From: Bacteroidota bacterium
GTDB lineage: Bacteria; Bacteroidota; Ignavibacteria; T3Sed10-11
NCBI GenBank assembly: GCA_007128495.1
Contig: SKXH01000134.1
Span: 1 to 6,004 of the forward strand
Length of the DNA: 6,004 nucleotides
Direction of reading: 5' to 3'
Part shown: positions 1 to 5,821 of the stretch, in pieces
How positions within the stretch are numbered: position 1 is the stretch's first letter
Layout of the letters: every line of letters starts with the position of its first letter
Program-made: the position numbers and the translations under genes
Notes under the pieces: generated by a model
Databases searched by the model: none
What the model was told of the DNA's origin: nothing
Seen by the model: only the letters and a program-made list of their open reading frames with translations

Positions 1-434
1 AGATAAACATTGTTCTTCTTTACATCGATCAATTCAACAAACCCGCCGTGCGAAGCAACGGCCGGATTGACTTGCGTATCGATCAGTTCTTTTACTTTAT
101 TCCTGATTTCCTCTTCAGAAGGTAAGCTCTTTTCTATGTCTGCTGAAATCGGAGATTCGCCCGATTGTAATTGTTCACGGATTATCGTCCCGATCTGCTT
201 TGCAACAGACATCCAATCCTCGTGATCGGCTTTCGTAACCTTCACAATATTATCGTGCACAAGTACCGATGCTATGTTCGGCAACTCGAATATTTTTTCC
301 GCGAGCGGCGAGCCCTCGGCTTCCTTTTTGCTGGAAAAGAATACAGCACCATTCTCATACACAGGCCTGCCGACAGTAAACTGACAGGTTTCTTGCGAAG
401 CCACCTGTGCCTGTATTTTAATCTCTTCTGCCAT
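1..434 (-). CDS. nfu: Nfu-type Fe-S carrier: Nfu N-terminal domain plus NifU C-terminal domain (3' truncated by window edge)
   Basis: I translated this by hand, as the frame stays open to the left edge; 144 full codons are visible from ATG 434. Residues about 9-92 match the Nfu N-terminal domain: TCQFTVGRPVYENGAVFF, the EAEGSPLAEKIFELPNIASV stretch, and VHDNIVKVTKADHEDW. After a linker rich in Ser and Glu, residues about 107-144 begin the NifU C-terminal domain: IRNKVKELIDTQVNPAVASHGGFVELIDV. The CxxC that binds the cluster would come next but lies outside the window, so activity cannot be confirmed. Many relatives have HGGD where this has HGGF; I believe this position varies. In the family, two-domain Nfu proteins carry 4Fe-4S clusters to targets, including radical SAM enzymes such as lipoyl synthase in mitochondria. 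Start is supported by AAAAGGA 9 nt upstream. It follows the radical SAM gene by 20 nt and probably shares its transcript, suggesting a cluster-delivery partnership (inference). Confidence 0.9.
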   Translation of the reverse strand, partial: MAEEIKIQAQVASQETCQFTVGRPVYENGAVFFSSKKEAEGSPLAEKIFELPNIASVLVHDNIVKVTKADHEDWMSVAKQIGTIIREQLQSGESPISADIEKSLPSEEEIRNKVKELIDTQVNPAVASHGGFVELIDVKKNNVY

Positions 435-443
435 ATTATATCA

Positions 444-450
444 TCCTTTT
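444..450 (-). promoter_or_regulatory. Shine-Dalgarno site for nfu
   Basis: The minus strand reads AAAAGGA, then 9 nt, then the ATG at 434. It lies in the 20-nt gap after the radical SAM stop codon. It supports both the nfu start and co-transcription with the radical SAM gene, since no room remains for a separate promoter in the gap. Confidence 0.65.
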
Positions 451-454
451 CTTT

Positions 455-1936
455 TTAAATACTGATCTGTTCTTTCGTTGGTTCAGCGCAGCAAAACCAC
501 GGTTCGGTGATACGCGGCGCCCGTTCTCTTTGTTCAAAATCCGGATACATAAAATCTGTCGTTGGTGCATCACCTCGTGTTGCGTACGCCTCTTCACGAA
601 TTTGTTTATAAATAACTGCCGGATCCTCGTCCGTACATCCCGCTTCCTCAACCAACGCGGTAATTCTTTTATAGAGTTCATCCATCCGCAGATCCGGATG
701 CTCCCACCGGTAATACAACGATGCCTGATCCAATTCCCCAAGATAGGGTTGTAGTTCCGGCAGTGTCAGCAACCTGGAGTCCGGCGGAATAAGCAACCGT
801 ATCGATAGCTGGACCGGATCGACACTATCAATTAAACGTTCTTGATAGACAAATTCAACTATTTCGATATAATCATCGAGGGTAGTCCACGGTGTAAAAG
901 CAACCCACGTCGGTCTCAACGATAAGCCGGCATTTCTCGCTATTTCAAGCGCGTGGTAAACATCTTCACGCGAATGTCCCTTATCAAGATATTTTAAAAC
1001 GCTGTCGTTCAGCGACTCGACAGCGGAAATAATGAATATACAACCGAGATCTTTAAATTGCTTGATCAGCTCACGATGTTTAATCAGATGCTCGACCTTT
1101 GCCGTAAAATCAAATGTGATATGGGGGAATTCGTGATGCAGTTGGCGAGCTATTTTCAGCGAGTGTGTCGGGCCGTTGAGAAAATCCGGATCGCCGAACG
1201 TGATATGCTCAGCTCCCATTTCAACCTGCTGCCTGATCTCATCGAGTATTATCTCGCGCGGGACGGCGAAAAACCTGCCGTGATACACAGCCGGTATCGG
1301 GCAATGGAGACAGTGATGTAAACATCCCCTCGTTGCTTCAACATATCCGACCAACCGTTCGTCGCCGTTCCATTCTAATTTTGCATACTTTTCAAGCGGC
1401 GCCAATGCTTTCCGGTTCGACGGTGCATACGATAACCGTCGTAAATTGGGCTCGCGTTTTATTTTCAATGTTCCGGTGACCGGCCGCGACAGTGCTGCCC
1501 GTGACTCGACTTGCCGCACTACATCGACAAGCTGCTCTTCAAACTCACCTCCCACGACCGAATCCGCTACCGTGTCGAGCAAATAATCTGCATTGAGCGT
1601 AGCATACATCCCATAGAAACATATGTGACATTCGGGATTTAACCCGCGAACCCGACGAGCTGCGCTGATCCCGATTCGCATTGCTGTATGCATGGGGGTT
1701 GAGATACCGATAAATCGTGCGCGGCACATCATCTCCTCATCTACATTATCGATGCTGATGTCGAGCGTAGTTGGATTGTAACCTGCTTGTTGCAGAAAAC
1801 CCAGAGGCACAGCAAGTCCTGCCGGTTGATGTCCGAGTTCATAGCAGGAAATCAAAACAACAGCACCTTCATCGCGCATGCTCGCAGCACGTAACCGGTG
1901 TCGCGGTAATTCTATTTGTACGGGTTCCGGGTTCAT
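455..1936 (-). CDS. CCAEP-tail radical SAM protein with degenerate B12-binding-like N-terminal domain
   Basis: A 493-residue protein counted from ATG 1936. Residues about 22-145 resemble the Rossmann-type B12-binding domain of radical SAM enzymes: GLAVPLGFLQQAGY, then FIGISTPMHTA, then a VVGGEFEEQLVDVV end. No DxHxxG cobalamin-ligand motif is seen, so B12 binding by that mode is unlikely. The radical SAM core begins at YVEATRGCLHHCLHCPIP, whose CxxxCxxC cysteines are Cys205, Cys209 and Cys212 (a 4Fe-4S ligand set). It continues with GAEHITFGDPDFLNGPTH and later core strands. The C-terminal tail has PWFCCAEPTKEQ, with Cys482-Cys483. This matches the family named for a CUAEP/CCAEP tail, in which some members carry selenocysteine at the first Cys; here both codons are TGC. 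Substrate and reaction are unknown. The gene lies between the SUF terminator and nfu (20 nt away). There is no clear SD before ATG 1936; an in-frame TTG at 1945 lies inside the terminator and is less likely. Start confidence is moderate, family confidence high. Confidence 0.9.
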   Translation of the reverse strand: MNPEPVQIELPRHRLRAASMRDEGAVVLISCYELGHQPAGLAVPLGFLQQAGYNPTTLDISIDNVDEEMMCRARFIGISTPMHTAMRIGISAARRVRGLNPECHICFYGMYATLNADYLLDTVADSVVGGEFEEQLVDVVRQVESRAALSRPVTGTLKIKREPNLRRLSYAPSNRKALAPLEKYAKLEWNGDERLVGYVEATRGCLHHCLHCPIPAVYHGRFFAVPREIILDEIRQQVEMGAEHITFGDPDFLNGPTHSLKIARQLHHEFPHITFDFTAKVEHLIKHRELIKQFKDLGCIFIISAVESLNDSVLKYLDKGHSREDVYHALEIARNAGLSLRPTWVAFTPWTTLDDYIEIVEFVYQERLIDSVDPVQLSIRLLIPPDSRLLTLPELQPYLGELDQASLYYRWEHPDLRMDELYKRITALVEEAGCTDEDPAVIYKQIREEAYATRGDAPTTDFMYPDFEQRERAPRITEPWFCCAEPTKEQISI

Positions 1937-1943
1937 AATTAAC

Positions 1944-1967
1944 AAAAAAGGGACATTCGTCCCTTTT
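1944..1967 (-). terminator. Intrinsic (rho-independent) terminator of the SUF transcript
   Basis: On the minus strand, AAAAGGGAC and GTCCCTTTT form a perfect 9-bp stem around a GAAT tetraloop, and the 3' arm runs into TTTTTT followed by G. A GC-containing core (GGGAC/GTCCC), short loop and U run make a textbook intrinsic terminator about 40 nt after the A-type carrier stop codon. The plus-strand reading has only four T after the stem, so minus orientation is favoured, though weak bidirectional activity is possible. The hairpin ends only 7 nt before the ATG of the radical SAM gene, so it must shape how that gene is transcribed or translated. Confidence 0.82.
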
Positions 1968-2005
1968 GAAGTTTAATATATAAAAAAATTACGTTTCCGA
2001 ATTGC

Positions 2006-2389
2006 TTATACTCCAAAGGAGCTACCGCAGCCGCAGGTTTTTGTTGCGGTCGGGTTATTGAAAACAAACCCCTGACCGTTAAGGCCGTCGGTGTAATCGA
2101 GTACCGTACCGCGAAGATACATCAAGCTGCGGTCATCAACGAGAAGTTTCACCCCTTTATCTTCGATGACAATATCGCCTTCACGCTGATTTTCCTCAAA
2201 CGCAAGCATATACGACATACCCGAACATCCGCCGCCTTTAACACCGACACGGAGCATATGCTCTGCGGGAATGTTATTCTCCTCTTTAATCTTGCCTATC
2301 TCTCCGGCTGCTTTCTCGGTCAACTCGATATCTTTCTGAACTTCCAGACCGGGGATAGTTTGGTTGTTGGTATTTTGTGTATCAGCCAT
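2006..2389 (-). CDS. sufA: A-type Fe-S carrier, HesB/IscA/SufA family
   Basis: This 127-residue protein carries the three cluster-binding cysteines of A-type carriers: Cys55 in KGGGCSGMSY and Cys119/Cys121 in the C-terminal TKTCGCGSSF. LRVGVKGGG, GFVFNNPTATKTCGCG and the near-terminal SSFGV follow the family pattern closely. Residues 1-18 (MADTQNTNNQTIPGLEVQ) form a polar, probably disordered extension before the conserved IELTEKAAGEI start of the fold, so the protein is slightly longer than the usual 105-115 residues. Family members take clusters from the scaffold and pass them to apo-proteins. Motifs alone do not separate SufA, IscA and ErpA; the symbol is assigned from its place in the SUF operon. 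The ATG at 2389 is firm because a strong GGGAGGA SD sits 6 nt upstream. It is the last gene before the intrinsic terminator. Confidence 0.93.
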   Translation of the reverse strand: MADTQNTNNQTIPGLEVQKDIELTEKAAGEIGKIKEENNIPAEHMLRVGVKGGGCSGMSYMLAFEENQREGDIVIEDKGVKLLVDDRSLMYLRGTVLDYTDGLNGQGFVFNNPTATKTCGCGSSFGV

Positions 2390-2395
2390 TGTAAA

Positions 2396-2402
2396 TCCTC
2401 CC
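2396..2402 (-). promoter_or_regulatory. Strong Shine-Dalgarno site for the A-type carrier gene
   Basis: The minus strand reads GGGAGGA here, followed by 6 nt and the ATG at 2389. It is the strongest SD match in the window and fixes the start that includes the 18-residue polar extension. It suggests that this last operon gene is translated independently of sufT, which ends 30 nt upstream. Confidence 0.8.
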
Positions 2403-2419
2403 TTTATACATAACGAACA

Positions 2420-2731
2420 TTATAAACCAAGCTCAAGCTTTGCTTCTTCACTCATCATATTGGGATTCCATGGCGGATCCCAAACGATATCCACTTTTGC
2501 ATCCTCGACACCCTCTACGCCTTTTACTTTTTGCTCCACCTCTTTGGGCAATGTACCCGCGACCGGACAGGCCGGCGAGGTGAGCGTCATTCGGACATTT
2601 ACTTTATTATCGCCATCGACGTGCACATCGTAAATCAATCCGAGATCATAGATATTCACCGGGATTTCCGGATCGTAGCACGACCGTATAGCATCGGTGA
2701 CTTGTTTTTTCAGTAATTCTTTATCTTCCAT
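2420..2731 (-). CDS. sufT: SufT, DUF59/MIP18-family Fe-S maturation factor
   Basis: This 103-residue single-domain protein matches the DUF59 (MIP18/PaaD-like) family. DPEIPVNIYDLGLIYDV (20-36) is the hallmark N-terminal motif. VNVRMTLTSPACPVAGTL (44-61) carries the conserved Cys55, and DIVWDPPWNPNMMSEEAK (81-98) is the typical C-terminal tail. The length equals that of compact SufT proteins. Known members help mature Fe-S proteins, probably at the transfer step, and are often encoded in SUF operons; the exact chemistry is unsettled. The gene starts 5 nt after sufU and has no strong SD of its own (only GGAAAAA across the sufU stop), so translation may depend on coupling to sufU. The A-type carrier gene follows after 30 nt. 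PaaD or a phenylacetate role is rejected because of the SUF context and short length. Confidence 0.94.
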   Translation of the reverse strand: MEDKELLKKQVTDAIRSCYDPEIPVNIYDLGLIYDVHVDGDNKVNVRMTLTSPACPVAGTLPKEVEQKVKGVEGVEDAKVDIVWDPPWNPNMMSEEAKLELGL

Positions 2732-2736
2732 AATTT

Positions 2737-3192
2737 TTATTTTTCCGTCGATACAACATCGTCTTTATTTTCAAGCGCCGCCCGCAGTGTATGCCAGGCA
2801 AGACTTGCACATTTGACCCGCGCCGGGAATTCACTTACGCCCGCAAAAGCAGCGAGTTTGCCGAGCCGTTCCAGTTCTTCCATCGGATCCGCGTCTCCCG
2901 TTACCAGCTTGTGAAATACTTCGATAAGCTCTTCGGCTTCCTCTTTTGTTTTTCCCTTCAGCAATGAACTCATAACCGAAGCCGACGCTTTCGATATCGC
3001 ACACCCGGCTCCCTCGAAGCTCACATCCTGTATTACATCATTCTCTACGCGTAAATAAATATCGTACTTATCGCCGCATAACGGATTATATCCCTCTGCA
3101 TGACGATTTGCGTTATCAAGTTTTTTAAAATTGTGCGGGCTTTTATTGTGATCCAGGATAATATCCTGGTATAAAGTTTTCAATTCAGACAT
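2737..3192 (-). CDS. sufU: SufU, zinc-dependent sulfurtransferase / SufS activator
   Basis: This 151-residue IscU-fold protein has the SufU signature. LYQDIILDHNKSPHN lies near the N-terminus, and the metal ligands are Cys39 and Asp41 (NPLCGD), Cys64 (GAGCAIS) and Cys128 (RVKCASLAWHT). The 64-residue spacing from Cys64 to Cys128, with an extra segment around DADPMEELERL, fits SufU (as in Bacillus) rather than IscU, and there is no IscU LPPVK motif. In characterised members SufU binds zinc, swaps a ligand with SufS, and accepts the persulfide sulfur on a cysteine, taking the place of SufE. ATG at 3192 overlaps the sufS stop (TAATG), with AAGGTG about 9 nt upstream as SD, so the start is well supported. 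sufT begins 5 nt after its stop. A role as a scaffold is an older proposal; the sulfur-transfer role is better supported for the family. Confidence 0.96.
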   Translation of the reverse strand: MSELKTLYQDIILDHNKSPHNFKKLDNANRHAEGYNPLCGDKYDIYLRVENDVIQDVSFEGAGCAISKASASVMSSLLKGKTKEEAEELIEVFHKLVTGDADPMEELERLGKLAAFAGVSEFPARVKCASLAWHTLRAALENKDDVVSTEK

Positions 3193-4454
3193 TATTGGAA
3201 CACCTTCTTTGCTTTATTGATGCTTTTTACAAGTACATCAATTTCATCCTTTGTGTTATACAAAGCAAACGATGCCCGCGCCGTTGCCGGTACCCCGAAA
3301 CGCTGCATTACCGGCTGCGTGCAGTGATGACCCGTTCGTATCGCGACACCCTCCGAATCTATGATCGTGCCGATATCGTGAGGGTGGACATCTTCCAGCA
3401 TAAACGATATAACAGCCGTTTTATTCCGTGCAGTTCCGATAATCCGCAGGCCGTCAACATTCTTCACTGCTTCAGTTGCGTATGCAAGCAGATCTTGTTC
3501 GTAAGCATACACTGCATCAAGGTCTACCTCATTAAGATAATCGACGGCACTGCCCAATCCTATAGCGCCCGCAATATTCGGTGTCCCGGCTTCGAATTTA
3601 TACGGAAGATCATTGTACACGGTTTTTTCAAAGGTCACCGATTTAATCATATCGCCGCCGCCCTGATATGGCGGCATCTTCTCAAGATATTCGCTCTTAC
3701 CATACAGAACACCGATCCCCGTCGGGCCGAACATCTTGTGACCCGAGAACACAAAAAAGTCGCAATCCAATTCCTGCACATCAACTTTCGAATGCGAAAC
3801 TGCCTGCGCGCCGTCGATCAACACCGGAATATTGTGTGCATGTGCCATCTCGATCATCTGCCTGACAGGATTTACCGTGCCGAGCGAGTTCGATATATAC
3901 ACCAGCGATACAAATTTCACCTTCGGGGTGAGCATTTTTTCATACTCTTCCAGAATGATCTCACCCTTATCGTTGATCGGCACAACCTTAAGTTTCGCTC
4001 CGGTCTTTTCACAAACGATCTGCCAGGGTACGATGTTCGAATGGTGTTCCATCTCGGAGATAAGGATCTCCTCACCCGGCCTGATCCGTTCCTGAACAAA
4101 GCTCTGCGCTACAAGGTTAATCCCCTCCGTTGCACCGCGTACATAAATAATCTCATTGGGGGTACGGGCATTAATAAATGAACTGAGTTTTTTCCGCGCC
4201 CCTTCATATTCAGCCGTCGCTTTCTGACTGAGATAGTGCACACCCCGGTGAATATTGGAGTTTTCTTCGCAATAGTACCGGCGCAGAGTATCTATAACAC
4301 GCGCCGGCTTCTGTGACGTCGCGGCATTATCAAGATATATCAGCGGCTTCCCGTTGACGGTCCGATTTAAAATCGGAAAATCAGCGCGTACCCGTTCAAC
4401 ATCGAAGACACCCTTCGACGTAGTTGGAGCATACGTTTCAGCCGCAGCTTTCAT
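3192..4454 (-). CDS. sufS: SufS, group II cysteine desulfurase (PLP-dependent)
   Basis: This 420-residue class V aminotransferase-fold enzyme removes sulfur from L-cysteine, giving alanine and an enzyme persulfide. The residues needed are all visible and sit at a constant offset of 14 from E. coli SufS: PLP-stacking His137 (EMEHHSN), Asp214 and Gln217 (IDGAQ), Schiff-base Lys240 (FSGHKMFGPTG), Arg373 and catalytic Cys378 (IRTGHHCTQP), and Arg393 (TARASF). The short segment around Cys378 marks the group II (SufS/CsdA) type rather than IscS/NifS. LDNAATSQKP (41-50) and NSNIHRGVHYLS (65-76) are also typical. The offset reflects a modest N-terminal extension; ATG at 4454 is the only reasonable start, with a weak GGA about 9 nt upstream. 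The stop overlaps the sufU start by one base (TAATG), suggesting translational coupling to its sulfur acceptor. An AT-rich inverted repeat covers its leader. Cytosolic; I am confident of the function. Confidence 0.98.
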   Translation of the reverse strand: MKAAAETYAPTTSKGVFDVERVRADFPILNRTVNGKPLIYLDNAATSQKPARVIDTLRRYYCEENSNIHRGVHYLSQKATAEYEGARKKLSSFINARTPNEIIYVRGATEGINLVAQSFVQERIRPGEEILISEMEHHSNIVPWQIVCEKTGAKLKVVPINDKGEIILEEYEKMLTPKVKFVSLVYISNSLGTVNPVRQMIEMAHAHNIPVLIDGAQAVSHSKVDVQELDCDFFVFSGHKMFGPTGIGVLYGKSEYLEKMPPYQGGGDMIKSVTFEKTVYNDLPYKFEAGTPNIAGAIGLGSAVDYLNEVDLDAVYAYEQDLLAYATEAVKNVDGLRIIGTARNKTAVISFMLEDVHPHDIGTIIDSEGVAIRTGHHCTQPVMQRFGVPATARASFALYNTKDEIDVLVKSINKAKKVFQ

Positions 4455-4471
4455 AATAATTCCGAATTATT
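4455..4471. repeat. AT-rich perfect inverted repeat between sufD and sufS
   Basis: The minus strand reads AATAATTC-G-GAATTATT, two perfect 8-base arms around a single base. It covers the sufD stop codon (TAA), the whole 12-nt gap and the weak GGA that could act as the sufS SD, ending right at the ATG. As RNA, a 6-bp all-AU stem with a 5-nt loop could form but would be weak. As DNA it could be an operator-like site, though its position inside the operon makes this less likely. It does not match the IscR or Fur consensus as I know them. Function is uncertain and chance is possible. Confidence 0.35.
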
Positions 4472-5819
4472 CCTGATCTATACCTTCAAGTCGATCCTGC
4501 TGTAATTTAACCAGTACCCGATGATGACAATAATCTCTCAGCTCTTTGAGATTTATATGATTCACAACGTCGCTTGCAAATGCGTACGTTAAAATATTAC
4601 GCGCCATTTCCCGTTCTATTCCGCGCGTCTGCAAATAGAACAACGCATCATAGTCAAGTTGACCGACCGTTGCGCCGTGTGTACATTTCACATCGTCGGC
4701 GAAAATCTCAAGCTGTGGTTTCGTGTCGATTGAAGCATCATCTGACAGCAAAAGCGCTTGATTTGTTTGCTTTGCATCGGTTTTTTGTGCGTCAAGACGG
4801 ACAAATATTTTCCCGTTAAACACGCCTCGAGCATTGCCGTCAAGCACTCCTTTATACAGCTCATGACTATTACAATGCGGTTTGGCATGGTCGATAGTCG
4901 TGTGATTATCGATGAGCTGTTTACCAGTACCAAGATACAACCCATTGAGCGTAGATTCAACCCCTTCGGCATCAAGCACAGCCCGCGGGTTATTGCGCAC
5001 GATCAATCCGCCGAATGTTACTGCATTCGATACAAAATTGCTGTTGGCTTCCTGCTGCACCTGGGTCGTCGATATGTGATAGGCATCGCTGCTTTCTTCC
5101 TGTATTTTATAATGCTCGATATTGGCGTTTTCATCGATAAATGCTTCGGTTACCGTATTGGTCAGATACCGGTTATTTTCTATACCTGCATAGGTTTCAA
5201 TGATCGACGCTTTACTGTGCTTACCGGCAACGATCAGATTGCGGGGATACGATACAAAGGGCTCCGCATGATTCGACGATAGAAAGAGCATATGTATCGG
5301 TTTTTCAACCAAAGCATTCTCGGGAATATATATATAGGCACCATCGAGAATGAACGCCGTACTCAACGCCGTAAATGCATCGTCCTGATACGGTGCATAT
5401 TTTCCGAGATGCTGCCGAATTGGTGCGGCATCTGCACGAACGCCCTCGGCAAGACTTCCCACTTTCACTCCGTCGGGTAAATCCTGCACGGATGAAAGGT
5501 GTTTTGCAAAATGCCCGTCCACAAACACGAGCAAATGAACATCAAGCTCATCATAGTCAAATCGTTTAACGTGATCGAGCGTTACGCCGCTGAGATCGGG
5601 TTCCAGAATGTGTTTGAAATTCTCTTTTGCAATGGGAGTTACATTCGTGTATTTCCACTCCTCATTGCGGGTTGTCGGAAAACCGAGTTCGTCGAACTTG
5701 CTGAGCGCATCCCGCCGCATCTGATGCAGCCAGTCTTTCGCTTCGCCGTTCAGATTCTTCTCCAACGAGGCAAAGTTCGATAGATACAACTGATTATTAT
5801 CTTTAATTGCCAATGCCAT
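4467..5819 (-). CDS. sufD: SufD, Fe-S cluster assembly scaffold subunit
   Basis: This 450-residue protein has the usual SufD length and a cytosolic composition, with no signal peptide or membrane segment. The N-terminal helical part contains FPTTRNEEWKYTNV (about 47-60), the typical SufB/SufD arginine-EEWKYT region. The middle is beta-helix-like (about 155-370), with LYLGTGKQLIDNHTTIDH (294-311) and the conserved GVLDGNARGVFNGKI stretch (324-338). The C-terminal core has ADDVKCTHGATVGQLD (374-389), followed by RGIEREMARNILTYAFASDVV, which binds SufC in known structures. Cys379 and His381 fit the conserved Cys/His pair; the His is implicated in cluster formation at the SufB-SufD interface in E. 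coli. SufD pairs with SufB and SufC in the SufBC2D scaffold. ATG at 5819 is chosen because GAGGAG lies 11 nt upstream and the gene then starts 2 nt after sufC. sufS follows after 12 nt. SufB is the only close alternative, and the length and N-terminus argue for SufD. Confidence 0.97.
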   Translation of the reverse strand: MALAIKDNNQLYLSNFASLEKNLNGEAKDWLHQMRRDALSKFDELGFPTTRNEEWKYTNVTPIAKENFKHILEPDLSGVTLDHVKRFDYDELDVHLLVFVDGHFAKHLSSVQDLPDGVKVGSLAEGVRADAAPIRQHLGKYAPYQDDAFTALSTAFILDGAYIYIPENALVEKPIHMLFLSSNHAEPFVSYPRNLIVAGKHSKASIIETYAGIENNRYLTNTVTEAFIDENANIEHYKIQEESSDAYHISTTQVQQEANSNFVSNAVTFGGLIVRNNPRAVLDAEGVESTLNGLYLGTGKQLIDNHTTIDHAKPHCNSHELYKGVLDGNARGVFNGKIFVRLDAQKTDAKQTNQALLLSDDASIDTKPQLEIFADDVKCTHGATVGQLDYDALFYLQTRGIEREMARNILTYAFASDVVNHINLKELRDYCHHRVLVKLQQDRLEGIDQE

Positions 5820-5821
5820 TG

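Noticed and set aside
10..458. Two plus-strand frames (10-225 and 171-458) at the left edge
   Set aside because: Both are antisense to the nfu reading frame on the minus strand, which has clear Nfu and NifU C-terminal domain sequence. The plus frames show no family resemblance.
485..493. Selenocysteine in the radical SAM tail
   Set aside because: The two codons are TGC TGC and no in-frame TGA is present, so this is the Cys form of the family and no recoding element is needed.
1937..1945. TTG at 1945 as the start of the radical SAM gene, adding three residues
   Set aside because: The TTG lies in the U-tract of the terminator and has no SD at a suitable distance. ATG at 1936 in the same frame is more plausible.
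1970..2005. Promoter for the radical SAM gene in the AT-rich stretch after the A-type carrier
   Set aside because: A TATATT-like -10 can be drawn, but no reasonable -35 lies 16-18 nt upstream, and the terminator would follow at once. AT-rich sequence gives such matches by chance.
3153..3169. Perfect 7-bp inverted repeat (CCAGGAT, 3-nt centre, ATCCTGG) early in sufU
   Set aside because: It lies in codons for the conserved YQDIILD segment, so protein constraint plus chance explains it. No T run follows that would make a terminator.
3195..4181. A 328-codon open frame on the plus strand, opposite sufS
   Set aside because: It lies fully antisense to sufS, whose catalytic residues are all present. 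Its translation is rich in Arg, His, Ile and Cys with no recognisable domain, which is typical of a shadow frame.
4362..4376. Perfect 7-bp inverted repeat (CCGATTT, 1-nt centre, AAATCGG) near the start of sufS
   Set aside because: It is fully coding (PILNR) with a one-base centre and no supporting neighbouring signal. Chance is the simplest reading.
5326..5336. Short alternating AT run that looks like a microsatellite
   Set aside because: It encodes YIYI within a typical SufD strand, is only 11 bases long, and the frame is intact; slippage-based phase variation is not supported.
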